DNA of 64,000 nucleotides, taken from positions 1,984,001-2,048,000 of the forward strand of contig NZ_LT629737.1 in assembly GCF_900104765.1 (NCBI RefSeq), read 5' to 3'. The position numbers and the translations under genes were made by a program. Under the pieces are notes generated by a model. That model searched no databases. It was given only the letters and a program-made list of their open reading frames with translations, and was not told the origin of the DNA. Positions 26,501 to 35,470 of the stretch are shown here, piece by piece (the stretch's first letter is position 1; every line of letters begins with the position of its first letter). This stretch comes from Gillisia sp. Hel1_33_143 (GTDB taxonomy: Bacteria; Bacteroidota; Bacteroidia; Flavobacteriales; Flavobacteriaceae).

Positions 26501-27844
26501 TCAGATATCGTAATTTCAAGAACTTCAGAATTAAAGATTAAAGATAAGAAGACCGGAGTGGTACTTAGTACAAATAACATTCCTTATGGTTCTCAGATCT
26601 TTATAAATGACGGAGATACTGTTAAGGCTGATGATATCATTTGCCAGTGGGATCCATATAACGGGGTGATCATTTCAGAATTTGCTGGTAAGATTAAATA
26701 TGAAAATATTGATCAAGGGGTAACCTACCAAGTAGAGATTGATGAGCAAACCGGATTCCAAGAGAAAGTGATCTCAGAGTCTAAGAATAAGAAGTTGATA
26801 CCAACGTTACTTATATTAGGTAAGAAGGATGAAGTAATTCGTTCTTATAACCTTCCAGTTGGTGCCCACTTAATGGTAGATAAAGACGAGAAAATTAAGG
26901 TTGGTAAGATCTTGGTAAAAATTCCTCGTAAATCTTCTAAAGCTGGTGATATTACTGGAGGTCTTCCTAGAGTAACCGAGTTATTCGAGGCTCGTAACCC
27001 TTCTAACCCTGCAGTAGTTAGTGCAATAGATGGTGTTATTTCCTTCGGTAAAATCAAAAGAGGTAACCGTGAGATCATAGTTGAATCTAAATTGGGAGAA
27101 GTTAAGAAGTATCTAGTGAAACTTTCTAACCAGATCTTAGTTCAGGAGAATGATTATGTTCGTGCAGGTATGCCACTTTCTGATGGTTCAATAACTCCGG
27201 AAGATATACTTTCTATTAAAGGACCTAATGCGGTACAACAGTACTTAGTAAATGAGGTTCAGGAAGTTTATAGATTACAAGGGGTGAAGATTAATGATAA
27301 GCACTTTGAGGTTGTAGTTCGCCAGATGATGCGTAAAGTGCGTATTGTAGATCCTGGAGATACTATATTCTTAGAAAATCAGTTAATTCATAAATCAGAT
27401 TTTATCGAAGAAAACGATAATATCTTTGGAATGAAAGTAATTGAAAGTGCTGGAGATTCTACAAATCTTAAACCAGGACAGATTGTTACTATACGTGAGC
27501 TAAGAGATGAGAATTCATCTTTACGTAGAGAAGATAAAGAACTAGCTACGGCTAGAGAAGCGATCTCTGCTACGGCTACACCAGTACTTCAAGGTATTAC
27601 AAGAGCATCTCTTCAAACAAAATCATTTATATCTGCGGCTTCCTTCCAGGAAACAACTAAAGTATTAAATGAAGCTGCGGTAAGCGGTAAGATTGATGCA
27701 CTGGAAGGACTTAAAGAAAACGTAATTGTTGGACATAAGATACCTGCTGGTACAGGAATGCGTAAGTATGATAACATTATTGTTGGTTCTAAAGAAGAAT
27801 TCGACGAGATGATGGAGAAGAAGCAAGAAGTTAATTATAACTAA
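23543..27844 (+). CDS. rpoC: DNA-directed RNA polymerase subunit beta'
   Basis: A 1433-residue beta' subunit. The N-terminal zinc-binding domain has Cys66, Cys68, Cys81 and Cys84. The catalytic loop NADFDGDQM carries the Mg-binding Asp477, Asp479 and Asp481. The second zinc site uses Cys residues around [10 protein letters not shown] and [11 protein letters not shown]. The trigger-loop region reads [13 protein letters not shown]. It is followed by a strong terminator, so rpoBC transcription ends here. Confidence 0.98.
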   Translation: MARNNEKNTEQRFNKISIGLASPESILAESRGEVLKPETINYRTHKPERDGLFCERIFGPVKDYECACGKYKRIRYKGIVCDRCGVEVTEKKVRRDRVGHINLVVPVAHIWYFRSLPNKIGYLLGLPSKKLDMIIYYERYVVIQAGIAKNAEGEQLKKMDFLTEEEYLDILDTLPQENLYLEDNDPNKFIAKMGAECLIELLRRIDLNQLSYDLRHKANNETSKQRKTEALKRLQVVEAFRDANNNRENLPEWMIMKVIPIIPPELRPLVPLDGGRFATSDLNDLYRRVIIRNNRLKRLMEIKAPEVILRNEKRMLQEAVDSLFDNTRKSSAVKTDSNRPLKSLSDSLKGKQGRFRQNLLGKRVDYSARSVIVVGPELKMFECGLPKDMAAELYKPFVIRKLIERGIVKTVKSAKKIIDKKEPVVWDILENVLKGHPVLLNRAPTLHRLGIQAFQPKLIEGKAIQLHPLATTAFNADFDGDQMAVHLPLGPEAILEAQLLMLGSHNILNPANGSPITVPSQDMVLGLYYMTKPRVSTPEVKIKGEGLTFYSSEEVVIAYNEKQVDLNAVIKIRTRDFNEEGELVKQIIETTVGRVLFNQSVPEKAGYINQVLTKKSLRDIIGQVLKVTSVAETAAFLDEIKSLGYKFAYTGGLSFSLGDIIIPAEKQSMIDEANEQVDGIIGNYNMGLITNNERYNQVIDIWTSTNAGLTELAMKRIREDNQGFNSVFMMLDSGARGSKEQIRQLTGMRGLMAKPKKSNSGGGEIIENPILSNFKEGLSILEYFISTHGARKGLADTALKTADAGYLTRRLVDVSQDVIVNDEDCGTLRGVEVTPLKKNDEIVESLGERIVGRIALNDIINPLTQELLVKSGDEILEAAVTKIENAPIESVEVRSALTCEAKKGICVKCYGRNLATDKLVQRGEAVGVVAAQSIGEPGTQLTLRTFHVGGIAGNISEENKLTAKFGGVADIEDLKVVKGEAPDGTTSDIVISRTSELKIKDKKTGVVLSTNNIPYGSQIFINDGDTVKADDIICQWDPYNGVIISEFAGKIKYENIDQGVTYQVEIDEQTGFQEKVISESKNKKLIPTLLILGKKDEVIRSYNLPVGAHLMVDKDEKIKVGKILVKIPRKSSKAGDITGGLPRVTELFEARNPSNPAVVSAIDGVISFGKIKRGNREIIVESKLGEVKKYLVKLSNQILVQENDYVRAGMPLSDGSITPEDILSIKGPNAVQQYLVNEVQEVYRLQGVKINDKHFEVVVRQMMRKVRIVDPGDTIFLENQLIHKSDFIEENDNIFGMKVIESAGDSTNLKPGQIVTIRELRDENSSLRREDKELATAREAISATATPVLQGITRASLQTKSFISAASFQETTKVLNEAAVSGKIDALEGLKENVIVGHKIPAGTGMRKYDNIIVGSKEEFDEMMEKKQEVNYN

Positions 27845-27851
27845 TACAAAT

Positions 27852-27886
27852 TCAGGTCTCGATTTTATCGGGACCTGATTTTTTTA
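27852..27886 (+). terminator. Intrinsic terminator of rpoC
   Basis: TCAGGTC-T-CGAT pairs with ATCG-G-GACCTGA around a TTT loop, followed by seven T. It begins 8 nt after the rpoC stop. Confidence 0.92.
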
Positions 27887-27922
27887 TGATCGATTTTTGT
27901 CGATTTTTAAATTTATAGAATA

Positions 27923-28240
27923 ATGAGCGACCAAGATAATAAGCCAAAACAAGGACAGATCAATATAGAGTTGGATGAGAAAATTGCGGAAGGAACATAT
28001 TCCAACTTAGCAATTATCAATCATTCTGTTTCAGAATTTGTAGTAGACTTTGTAAGCATTATGCCTGGAACTCCTAAGAGTAAAGTAAAATCTAGAATTA
28101 TTCTTACCCCTCAACATGCTAAACGTTTGTTGAAAGTCTTAGGTGATAATGTTCAAAGATTTGAGAGTGCCCATGGTGAGATAAAGGATTACGAGCAGCC
28201 ACCTATTCCTCTTAATTTTGGCCCAACAGGTCAGGCTTAA
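27923..28240 (+). CDS. DUF3467 domain-containing protein
   Basis: A 105-residue protein of the DUF3467 family: QINIELDEKIAEGTYSNLAI, HSVSEFVVDFVSIMPG and SRIILTPQHAKRLLKVLGDN. The family is widespread and small, with no established role known to me. It commonly follows rpoC in Bacteroidota (from memory). It lies between two strong terminators, so it must have its own promoter, which I could not pinpoint. Confidence 0.88.
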   Translation: MSDQDNKPKQGQINIELDEKIAEGTYSNLAIINHSVSEFVVDFVSIMPGTPKSKVKSRIILTPQHAKRLLKVLGDNVQRFESAHGEIKDYEQPPIPLNFGPTGQA

Positions 28241-28260
28241 GATTATTGACATAATAAATA

Positions 28261-28292
28261 AAAAACCCGAAGATAGTTCTTCGGGTTTTTTT
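28261..28292 (+). terminator. Intrinsic terminator of the DUF3467 gene
   Basis: AAAAACCCGAAGA and TCTTCGGGTTTTT form a near-perfect stem around TAGT, with a T-run after it. The 5' A-run also lets it work on the other strand. Confidence 0.92.
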
Positions 28293-28343
28293 ATGTCTAA
28301 ACTTTAAATGGTTTAAAATCTAAATATTAGTTAATTACATTAA

Positions 28344-28385
28344 AAAGCCTGTTATTAAATCTTGATAGATCTATTAGTAGGCTTT
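28344..28385 (-). terminator. Possible terminator of prfC
   Basis: AAAGCCT and AGGCTTT flank a 28-nt AT-rich loop containing AGATCT. On the minus strand the stem is followed by TTTTTAATG. The long loop makes this a weak call. Confidence 0.35.
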
Positions 28386-28420
28386 AAAATAATTTGATAT
28401 AAGTGAAAACGCTTGTTTTT

Positions 28421-30007
28421 CTAAAATTCTGATACCAAATGAAATTTAATGCTTGGATATTTAGATTGGGTCATTTGTAAAGAAAATTGAGAATCTGCTA
28501 AAAATACTAGCTGTCCTCTTTTATCATGTGCTAGGAATTTTGATTTTACTCTTTTAAAATCTTTAAATTCCTCACTTTTTTGATCTTTAGTTTCTACCCA
28601 GGTTGCTTTGTAAACATTCAGATTTTCATAAGTACACTTAGCACCATATTCGTGTTCTAGTCTGTACTGTATAACCTCAAATTGTAGTGCTCCTACCGTT
28701 CCAATAACTTTACGACCGTTTAATTCTAGGGTAAATAATTGTGCAACCCCTTCATCCATCAATTGGTCTAATCCTTTCTCCAGTTGTTTAGACTTCATAG
28801 GATCTGCATTATTTACATATCTAAAATGTTCTGGAGAGAAACTGGGGATACCTCTATAATTCAATACTTCTCCTTCGGTTAAAGTATCTCCAATTTTAAA
28901 ATTTCCGGTATCGTGCAATCCAATAATATCTCCTGGATACGATATATCTACAATTTCTTTCTTTTCAGCAAAAAAAGCATTGGGGCTTGAAAACTTTAAG
29001 TTCTTACCATGTCTTACATGAAGATAGGGTTTATTTCTTTCGAATATCCCAGATACGATCTTCACAAATGCAAGACGGTCTCTATGTTTAGGATCCATGT
29101 TAGCATGTATCTTAAATACAAAGCCAGAAAATTGTTTTTCATCTGGTTTTACATTGCGCTCCTCACTATCTTTTGCGCGTGGAGTAGGAGCTATGCTCAC
29201 AAAGCAATCTAAGAGCTCTCTTACTCCAAAGTTATTTAATGCAGAACCAAAGAATACAGGTTGCAGCTTTCCGGCTAAATAATCTTCCTTATTAAATTCT
29301 GGATATACGCCCTGAGCCAACTCTAATTCTTCTCTAAGTGTATTGGCTGCATTAGAACCAATTAGATTATCTAATTCTTTAGAAGAAAGATCTGATATCT
29401 CTACGGTATCTTCAATATCTTTTTTAGGGTCTCCTGTAAAAATGTTTACGTTTTGTTCCCAAATATTATAAATTCCTTTAAAGTCATATCCCATTCCAAT
29501 TGGGAAACTTAAAGGCGTAACAGTTAGATTAAGTTTTTGTTCAATTTCATCTAGAAGTTCAAAAGCATCTTTTCCCTCACGGTCTAGTTTATTTATAAAA
29601 ACTATCATAGGAATATTTCGCATGCGACAAACTTCTACAAGCTTTTCGGTTTGCTCTTCAACCCCTTTTGCAACGTCTACTACAACGATTACACTGTCTA
29701 CCGCAGTTAAAGTTCTAAATGTATCTTCAGCAAAATCCTTATGACCCGGTGTATCCAAAATATTGATCTTGGTGCCGTCATACTCAAATGCTAATACAGA
29801 AGTAGCTACAGAGATCCCTCTCTGGCGCTCAATTTCCATAAAATCACTGGTTGCTCCCTTTTTTATCTTATTTGATTTTACCGCTCCAGCTTCCTGAATA
29901 GCCCCTCCAAAGAGTAATAATTTCTCTGTTAAGGTTGTCTTTCCGGCATCTGGGTGAGAGATAATCCCAAATGTTCTTCTTCTTTTAATTTCGTCGGTAA
30001 ATTTCAT
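28421..30007 (-). CDS. prfC: Peptide chain release factor 3
   Basis: A 528-residue translational GTPase. The P-loop is SHPDAGKTTLTEK (17-29), G3 is DTPGHKDFAEDT and G4 is NKLDREGKDAFE. The RF3-specific feature is KKGATSDFMEIERQRGISV near residue 50, and domains II and III follow (VGALQFEVIQYRLEHEYG). RF3 removes RF1/RF2 from the ribosome after peptide release. It has its own promoter on the minus strand and diverges from idi. Confidence 0.96.
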   Translation of the reverse strand: MKFTDEIKRRRTFGIISHPDAGKTTLTEKLLLFGGAIQEAGAVKSNKIKKGATSDFMEIERQRGISVATSVLAFEYDGTKINILDTPGHKDFAEDTFRTLTAVDSVIVVVDVAKGVEEQTEKLVEVCRMRNIPMIVFINKLDREGKDAFELLDEIEQKLNLTVTPLSFPIGMGYDFKGIYNIWEQNVNIFTGDPKKDIEDTVEISDLSSKELDNLIGSNAANTLREELELAQGVYPEFNKEDYLAGKLQPVFFGSALNNFGVRELLDCFVSIAPTPRAKDSEERNVKPDEKQFSGFVFKIHANMDPKHRDRLAFVKIVSGIFERNKPYLHVRHGKNLKFSSPNAFFAEKKEIVDISYPGDIIGLHDTGNFKIGDTLTEGEVLNYRGIPSFSPEHFRYVNNADPMKSKQLEKGLDQLMDEGVAQLFTLELNGRKVIGTVGALQFEVIQYRLEHEYGAKCTYENLNVYKATWVETKDQKSEEFKDFKRVKSKFLAHDKRGQLVFLADSQFSLQMTQSKYPSIKFHLVSEF

Positions 30008-30024
30008 ATGCTAATTTAAGGCTG

Positions 30025-30032
30025 CAAAGATA
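30025..30032 (-). promoter_or_regulatory. -7 promoter element of prfC
   Basis: On the minus strand this reads TATCTTTG, 17 nt before the prfC ATG. The -33 partner is not clear: the nearest TTG is only 11 nt upstream. Confidence 0.5.
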
Positions 30033-30143
30033 AAATTTTTGATCAAGAATTAAGGTATCTGGAATAATTAGCTCTTGTTATTTTTCTGAATAAGAATCTT
30101 CTGCCAAGTCCTTATTTTCTTATGATTTGGTAAGTTGATTTTG

Positions 30144-30151
30144 TATTTTTG
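30144..30151 (+). promoter_or_regulatory. -7 promoter element of idi
   Basis: TATTTTTG lies 16 nt before the idi ATG. A TTTG upstream (30126-30129) is closer than usual (14 nt), so the -33 half is doubtful. Confidence 0.45.
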
Positions 30152-30167
30152 ATTTTCAATTTTAGCT

Positions 30168-30686
30168 ATGGAAGAAGAAAAAGTGATACTTGTTGACCAA
30201 AATGATGAACAAATAGGGTTGATGCCTAAAATGGAAGCGCATGAAAAAGGGCTGCTACATAGAGCATTCTCTGTATTTGTATTTAACGACAAAAACGAGT
30301 TGATGCTTCAGCAGCGTGCTCACTCTAAATATCACTCTCCTGGTTTATGGACCAATACCTGTTGCAGTCATCAGCGAGAAGGGGAAAGCAATATTGCTGC
30401 TGGTAAACGCAGACTGATGGAAGAAATGGGTTTTAGTACCGAATTAAATGATACTATTTCATTTATTTATAAGGCTCCTTTTGATAACGGTCTTACAGAA
30501 CATGAATTTGACCATATTCTAATAGGTAATTTTCAGCAAGAACCTAAGTTGAACCTAGAAGAAGCTGCTGCATGGAAATGGATGGCTTTAGAAGATGTAA
30601 AAAAAGATATGACAGATAATCCTTCTGTGTATACAGAATGGTTTAAGATCATTTTTGATAAATATTACCAAACAATTCAGCAATGA
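30168..30686 (+). CDS. idi: Isopentenyl-diphosphate delta-isomerase, type I
   Basis: A 172-residue type I (Nudix-fold) IPP isomerase that interconverts IPP and DMAPP. The active-site Cys lies in TNTCCSHQREGE (around residue 65) and the Nudix-like helix is GKRRLMEEMGF. The catalytic Glu is in NGLTEHEFDHIL. The N-terminal EEEKVILVDQNDEQIG is typical. Its stop overlaps the start of the next gene by 4 bp (ATGA), so the two are translationally coupled. Confidence 0.95.
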   Translation: MEEEKVILVDQNDEQIGLMPKMEAHEKGLLHRAFSVFVFNDKNELMLQQRAHSKYHSPGLWTNTCCSHQREGESNIAAGKRRLMEEMGFSTELNDTISFIYKAPFDNGLTEHEFDHILIGNFQQEPKLNLEEAAAWKWMALEDVKKDMTDNPSVYTEWFKIIFDKYYQTIQQ

Positions 30687-31093
30687 GAGTAACTGTAAAT
30701 CGGAAAGCACATTTTAATGCAGCTCATAGGCTCTTTTGTAGAGATTGGGATGATACTAAAAACAAAGAAATTTTCGGGAAATGTAGCAATCCAAACTTCC
30801 ACGGTCATAACTACGAACTTATAGTAGGAGTAACGGGAGAAATAGATCCTCAAACTGGTTTTGTAATAGATATGAAGGTTTTAAAAGATCTTATTTATTC
30901 TCAAGTTGAAACTGAATTTGATCATAAAAACTTAAATGTAGAAGTTCCAGAGTTTAAAGATCTTAATCCAACAGCAGAGAACATAGCGGTTGTAATTTGG
31001 AATAAGTTACGCATAAAGCTATCCAAAGATTTAGATCTTTCAGTAACCTTATATGAAACTCCCAGAAACTTTGTAACATATACTGGTAAATAG
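30683..31093 (+). CDS. queD: 6-pyruvoyl/6-carboxy-tetrahydropterin synthase family enzyme
   Basis: A 136-residue T-fold enzyme. The zinc ligands are His15 (FNAAHRL), His40 and His42 (NFHGHNYEL); the catalytic Cys34 sits in FGKCSNPNFHGH; and the substrate Glu is in LYETPRNFVTY near the C-terminus. QueD makes 6-carboxytetrahydropterin for queuosine, while PTPS makes a biopterin precursor. The GKCSNPN loop and the length lean towards the PTPS-like end of the family, so the exact product is open. It overlaps idi by 4 bp. Confidence 0.88.
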   Translation: MRVTVNRKAHFNAAHRLFCRDWDDTKNKEIFGKCSNPNFHGHNYELIVGVTGEIDPQTGFVIDMKVLKDLIYSQVETEFDHKNLNVEVPEFKDLNPTAENIAVVIWNKLRIKLSKDLDLSVTLYETPRNFVTYTGK

Positions 31094-31099
31094 TATAAA

Positions 31100-31549
31100 T
31101 TGAAAAAAGGAGACCTCACACCAAACGTGATTCTTAATGATAAAGGTGGAAATAGTTTTACAGTAAATAAATTTACTTGAGAGTGCCCAGTGGTTATCTA
31201 TTTTTATCCAAAGATTTTTACACCCGGCTGCATAAAAGAGGTGTGTTTTCTTGGAGATAAATATCAAGATTTTAAAGATCTGGGTGCAGGGATTATTGCT
31301 ATTAGTGTATATTCTGAAACTTCTTTATAAAATTTTCGAACCTTTATAATTTATCTTTTATTTTCTTTCAGACTTAGATGAGCTAGGAAAGCTTTTGACG
31401 TGAAACCTTCTTTATTCGGAATAATTCCCGAATGAGAAATGTTCGTTTTTAATAAAAATGGTTATCTTCAAATGAGGTATAGCAATTTATATGCTGCACA
31501 ATACACTGTAAATGCATTAAAAACATTAAAAACTCTCCAGTATGAATAA
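31100..31549 (+). pseudogene. Decayed BCP/AhpC-type peroxiredoxin
   Basis: Translating from the TTG at 31100 gives KKGDLTPNVILNDKGGNSF, then a TGA (31178-31180), CPVVIYFYPK, FTPGCIKEVCFLGDKYQDF, GAGIIAISVYSETS and a TAA (31328-31330). Beyond that, family-like pieces continue in shifting frames: NFRT, DLDELGK, then KAFDVKPSLFGIIP, another TGA, FVFNKNGYLQMRYSNLYAAQ and ALKTLKTL. These pieces together span a complete bacterioferritin-comigratory-type peroxiredoxin of about 149 codons, with the peroxidatic and resolving cysteines (CIKEVC) still readable. At least three stops and compensating frameshifts make it a pseudogene. Its end overlaps the start of manA. Confidence 0.9.
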
Positions 31550-32516
31550 AGATCTTTACGTATTAAAGTTTCACCCAATCTTGAAAGAAAAGGTTTGGGG
31601 AGGCAATAAATTGAAGAAGGTATTAAATAAGAATTCTAAAACTGATAAAACTGGGGAAAGCTGGGAGATCTCAGATGTGGAAGGTGATCTTTCTGTAGTT
31701 TCAGATGGACCATTAGCCGGTAAAACCTTAAAGAGTTTGATAGGAGAGTATAAAGGGGACCTAGTTGGTGAGAAAGTTTATAAGGAGCACAATACCAAAT
31801 TTCCACTTCTTATAAAATTTATAGATGCAGCGGAAGCTTTGTCTATACAACTACATCCTAATGATGAAGTAGCGCAGAAAAGGCATAATTCTTTTGGTAA
31901 AACGGAGATGTGGTATATTATGCAGGCAGATGAAGATGCAGAGATCATTTTAGGTTTTAAAGAAGCGGTAACCAAAAGTGAATATCAGGCACTTGTAGAA
32001 AAGGGCGGATTAGCTGAAGCTTTAAATACTGAAAAATCTAAACCGGGAGATGCCTATTTTATAAAGGCCGGATTGGTACACGCTATTGGTGCCGGTATTC
32101 TACTGGCCGAGATACAGCAAAATTCTGATATTACGTATAGAATATACGATTGGGATAGGGTTTCTAACACGGGTGAGCAAAGAGAATTGCATACTCAGGA
32201 AGCTTTAGATTGCATAAACCTTGACAACAATAAAGATTTTCTGGTAAATTATAAGCTCGAAGAGAATCAAAAGAACGCGCTAGTTCATGACACTTATTTT
32301 AAAACAGATATCTTAAAAGTTAATGGTGAATTTGCTCGTAACTATGAGAAATTAGATTCTTTTGTTATTTTGATGGGTGTGGAAGGTGATTCTGTAATAG
32401 AATATGATGAAAAATCTATAGATCTGGGATATGGGGAGAGCTTATTGATACCCGCTTGTATCAACAAAATCAACGTTTTAGGAAAGAATTCAAAAATTTT
32501 AGAGGTAAGTGTTTAA
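31542..32516 (+). CDS. manA: Mannose-6-phosphate isomerase, class I
   Basis: A 324-residue type I phosphomannose isomerase: LKFHPILKEKVWGGNKLKK at the N-terminus, and zinc ligands in LSIQLHPNDEVA and GKTEMWYIM. The cupin region follows (KPGDAYFIKAGLVHAIGAG, EIQQNSDITYRIYDW). It interconverts mannose-6-phosphate and fructose-6-phosphate and feeds GDP-mannose synthesis. The ATG at 31542 overlaps the dead reading frame of the peroxiredoxin pseudogene, so it may be read from the idi transcript. Confidence 0.93.
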   Translation: MNKDLYVLKFHPILKEKVWGGNKLKKVLNKNSKTDKTGESWEISDVEGDLSVVSDGPLAGKTLKSLIGEYKGDLVGEKVYKEHNTKFPLLIKFIDAAEALSIQLHPNDEVAQKRHNSFGKTEMWYIMQADEDAEIILGFKEAVTKSEYQALVEKGGLAEALNTEKSKPGDAYFIKAGLVHAIGAGILLAEIQQNSDITYRIYDWDRVSNTGEQRELHTQEALDCINLDNNKDFLVNYKLEENQKNALVHDTYFKTDILKVNGEFARNYEKLDSFVILMGVEGDSVIEYDEKSIDLGYGESLLIPACINKINVLGKNSKILEVSV

Positions 32517-32561
32517 TTATATTAGAAAATAGATTAAATTCGCAGCTTAAAATTAAGAAAC

Positions 32562-32828
32562 ATGGCAAGTAAAAGATTGTTGAAGAGAGATGTAAACTAT
32601 GTGATGGGTGATATCATTGAAGCGGCTTACATTAATCAATTAGCTAATCCTAAACAGGATCCAAAGCAAACGGAAGAAATCGTTGAAGAAGCGATTGTTG
32701 CTTTTGATGAATTAATAGCTAAGATCAACAAAAAAGATGTTGAGAATAAGAAACAACATTTTAAATCTATTGAAACAGAATTGGAAACTAAAGCGAATGC
32801 TTTGGTAGAAAAGATCAATAAATTATAA
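32562..32828 (+). CDS. Conserved small protein of unknown function (88 residues)
   Basis: An 88-residue soluble, highly charged, all-helical protein (ASKRLLKRDVNYVMGDIIEA at the start, ending LVEKINKL). I recognise the general type as a conserved Bacteroidota hypothetical but cannot name a domain. It has no signal or membrane segment. Upstream, TAAATTCG (32535-32542) is one base off the -7 consensus. It sits 9 bp before a tRNA-Thr, so tRNA and mRNA probably share a transcript. Confidence 0.7.
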   Translation: MASKRLLKRDVNYVMGDIIEAAYINQLANPKQDPKQTEEIVEEAIVAFDELIAKINKKDVENKKQHFKSIETELETKANALVEKINKL

Positions 32829-32837
32829 GAATTTTAG

Positions 32838-32911
32838 GCCGATGTAGCTCAGCTGGCTAGAGCAGCTGATTTGTAATCAGCAGGTCGTGGGTTCGAGTCC
32901 CTCTATCGGCT
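32838..32911 (+). tRNA. tRNA-Thr (TGT), second copy
   Basis: A 74-nt cloverleaf with anticodon TGT. It matches the copy at 14516 at every base except one in the 3' acceptor strand (TATCGGC instead of CATCGGC), which turns a G-C pair into G-U. A strong terminator follows. Confidence 0.95.
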
Positions 32912-32921
32912 CTAATTTTTT

Positions 32922-32952
32922 AAAAGCTTCTCCAAAAGAGAAGCTTTTTTTA
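32922..32952. terminator. Bidirectional terminator between tRNA-Thr and mqo
   Basis: AAAAGCTTCTC and GAGAAGCTTTT form an 11-bp stem around CAAAA, with T-runs on both strands. It serves the tRNA on the plus strand and mqo on the minus strand. Confidence 0.92.
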
Positions 32953-32972
32953 TACCTTAATTTTTTTATTTA

Positions 32973-34478
32973 TTAATGATCAACTTTTAGATTTAACGCT
33001 TTAGAGCAATTTGCCTGCACCTCTGTAAATCGCTCTAGATCATCTACAACGCTCATATTCCACAACGGAATCATTTTAGAAAGTTTCTCCTGCCATTCTG
33101 TTGTAGTAACTTTTTCTGGAAAAGCAATTTGCAATACCTCTATCATAATTTGTACAGCTGTAGAAGCTCCAGGGGAAGCGCCTAACAACGCGGTTATACT
33201 ACCATCTTTACTATGTACTACATCGGTACCAAATTCTAAAGTACCACCTTCTTCTTCATCTTTTTTAATGATTTGAACTCTTTGACCTGCAACTTTAAGT
33301 TCCCAGTCTTCAGATTTAGCCCCTTTTATAAATACTCTTAAATCTTCCATTCTATCTTCATGATCCATGGTAATCTGTTCTAATAAATATTTAGTTAATG
33401 GTAAATTATGCCAGAATACACCCCACATAGATGGTATGTTTTTAAAATTTATAGACTTTGGTAGATCCAGATAGGAACCTTCTTTTAAAAATTTTGTACT
33501 AAAGCCTGCGAATGGCCCAAATAGTAATTCTTTTTTTCCTTTAATATGTCTTGTGTCTAAGTGAGGAACAGACATGGGTGGAGCATCTACCCCTGCTTTA
33601 CTGTAAACTTTTGCATGGTGTTGTTCTATAATTTCTCTATTCTTACAATAGAGCCATTGGCCACCAACAGGAAAACCACCATAGCCATCTTTTTCCGGAA
33701 TTTCTACTTTCTGAAGTAATGGCAATGCACCGCCACCTGCGCCAATAAATACATGTTCTGCATCATAATATTTCTTAACCTCATTTTTAAGGTCTTCAAC
33801 TTCTACCAGCCATTCTATATTAGTTGCCGGATCTACATCTAAAACTTCATGTTCTCGTAGTACAGGTACATTAAAATGTTCTTCTAGTATTCTGTAGAAT
33901 TTACGGGTAAGATTTCCAAAGTCTACTCCGGTACCTAATTCCATTCTTGTAGCAGCCATCACTTCATCTGATGTTCTTTCTTCCATAATTAAAGGGAACC
34001 ATGATTTCATAGTGTCAAAATCATCGGCAAACTTCATGGTTTCGAACATAGGATGCTTTGTCATCTCATCGAAACGTTTTTTTAGAAATTCTGCATCTTT
34101 GTTTCCACGTACCCAGCTGTGATGCGGTGTAGATTTTATAAACTCTTCAGGATGGTCTAGCAATTTTTGCTCCACCAAATATGCCCAAAATTCTTTAGAT
34201 CTCTCAAATTGTTCAAAGATCTCTATAGCTTTAGAGACATCTACAGAGCCATCTTTTTGTTGTGGGGTATAATTAAGTTCACAAAAGGCAGAGTGTCCTG
34301 TACCAGCATTGTTCCATGTATCAGAACTTTCTTCTGCAACTTCACTAAGTCTTTCAAAAATTATTATCCGAGCTTCAGGATCTATTAGCTTTAGCATCAA
34401 AGATAGTGTTGCGCTCATAATTCCGCCTCCAATACATATTAGATCATATTTCTCTTCGGTAAGTTTTTGTGTGGACAT
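32973..34478 (-). CDS. mqo: Malate:quinone oxidoreductase
   Basis: A 501-residue FAD enzyme of the Mqo family. The N-terminal dinucleotide fold is DLICIGGGIMSATLSLML, followed by SSDTWNNAGTGHSAFCELNYTP (written here as SSDTWNNAGTG and HSAFCELNY), a strong Mqo marker, and the C-terminal ALLGASPGASTAVQIM. It oxidises malate to oxaloacetate and passes electrons to quinone at the membrane, as part of the TCA cycle. I chose the ATG at 34478; a longer frame upstream adds unconserved residues that overlap the promoter. Confidence 0.95.
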   Translation of the reverse strand: MSTQKLTEEKYDLICIGGGIMSATLSLMLKLIDPEARIIIFERLSEVAEESSDTWNNAGTGHSAFCELNYTPQQKDGSVDVSKAIEIFEQFERSKEFWAYLVEQKLLDHPEEFIKSTPHHSWVRGNKDAEFLKKRFDEMTKHPMFETMKFADDFDTMKSWFPLIMEERTSDEVMAATRMELGTGVDFGNLTRKFYRILEEHFNVPVLREHEVLDVDPATNIEWLVEVEDLKNEVKKYYDAEHVFIGAGGGALPLLQKVEIPEKDGYGGFPVGGQWLYCKNREIIEQHHAKVYSKAGVDAPPMSVPHLDTRHIKGKKELLFGPFAGFSTKFLKEGSYLDLPKSINFKNIPSMWGVFWHNLPLTKYLLEQITMDHEDRMEDLRVFIKGAKSEDWELKVAGQRVQIIKKDEEEGGTLEFGTDVVHSKDGSITALLGASPGASTAVQIMIEVLQIAFPEKVTTTEWQEKLSKMIPLWNMSVVDDLERFTEVQANCSKALNLKVDH

Positions 34479-34496
34479 ATAAATAGTTGTTTTTCT

Positions 34497-34504
34497 CAAA
34501 GTTA
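34497..34504 (-). promoter_or_regulatory. -7 promoter element of mqo
   Basis: The minus strand reads TAACTTTG, 18 nt before the mqo ATG. No TTTG stands at the -33 position. Confidence 0.5.
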
Positions 34505-34654
34505 GGAAAACAGCCACTTTTTATTCCATAAGGAAATATTAAACCTTTAAAGCGCAACCGGAAATATGTTAATTTATGGGATATAAAATCTTATACAGAG
34601 TATGCGAAGTACTAATAATGAAAGAATTTATAAAAGACATATTAAGATAATGAC

Positions 34655-34681
34655 ATAAAAAAAGCTGCATTTAGCAGCTTT
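34655..34681 (-). terminator. Terminator of the DUF4369 lipoprotein gene
   Basis: On the minus strand AAAGCTGC pairs with GCAGCTTT around a TAAAT loop and is followed by a T-run. It begins 4 bp after the stop codon. Confidence 0.85.
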
Positions 34682-34685
34682 AATT

Positions 34686-35417
34686 TTATTGATTTTCGAT
34701 CTTATCTTCAATTTTTTCGTTCTTCTTTCGCTCTTTTAAAAAGCTTTTCAGGTTCTTCCCATAAAGCGATTTTTTAACTTGTGGAGTCATAGAAGAATAG
34801 ATAGTATCTAGATATTTTATATTAGCATCAAAAACTTCAGATAGCGCTAGGTACGGAGCGATCTCCAGATCTTTATTGTTAATAGCAAAGTTTACTGTGT
34901 ACAAATATTTTCTGGTTAAAAGCTGATTGTACTCTTTATCTATGGCTACGAGCGCTTCCTGATTATCATCTCTTTCTGCTTCAAAATTTCTTTTGATGAG
35001 ATCTAAATTCTTATCGTTGAAGCGAGACATCATTTGTCTGTATTCTTTCATTTTTAGCTGATTGGCAGAACCTGTAATTTCTGCATCTACCTGAAAATTC
35101 TTTAAACTTGAATTAATGGTCATTTCACCTTCTTCTGCAAAGAATTCGATTCTATCATCGTATTGCTCGTTGTCTACTTTATCTAAATAAAGATACATTA
35201 TCTGAGGGCTCTTGATGTAGTCTTTTAGAATGAAATTAGCATCGCCATTTACTACCACAGAATCTACATTTATAAGAACAGTATCGTCAATCTTTTGAAG
35301 GTATAAAGTTCCCTTCTTCAACCCCTTAACGTTTCCGCTTACAGTTAGATTGCTTTCTTTTTCAGAACAAGCGATAACACTTAATAAGATAACAAGTAAT
35401 AAACTAATTTTTTTCAT
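34686..35417 (-). CDS. DUF4369 domain lipoprotein
   Basis: A 243-residue lipoprotein: leader ending VIACSEKE with the lipidated Cys at about 17, then a DUF4369-type beta domain (LTVSGNVKGLKKGTLYLQK) and a charged helical C-terminal half. Many DUF4369 proteins carry a C-terminal thioredoxin domain, but here it is absent and the protein ends in a basic and acidic helix. Outer-membrane or periplasmic location is inferred. Function unknown. Confidence 0.8.
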   Translation of the reverse strand: MKKISLLLVILLSVIACSEKESNLTVSGNVKGLKKGTLYLQKIDDTVLINVDSVVVNGDANFILKDYIKSPQIMYLYLDKVDNEQYDDRIEFFAEEGEMTINSSLKNFQVDAEITGSANQLKMKEYRQMMSRFNDKNLDLIKRNFEAERDDNQEALVAIDKEYNQLLTRKYLYTVNFAINNKDLEIAPYLALSEVFDANIKYLDTIYSSMTPQVKKSLYGKNLKSFLKERKKNEKIEDKIENQ

Positions 35418-35470
35418 GAATTCAGATTGGCTTTAAGGGTGGCAAATATCATATAAATTTTGAAGTTATA

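Noticed and set aside
31178-31180. In-frame TGA in the peroxiredoxin read as selenocysteine
   Set aside because: The TGA is not at the catalytic Cys position, further stops and frameshifts follow, and no SECIS-like structure was evident.
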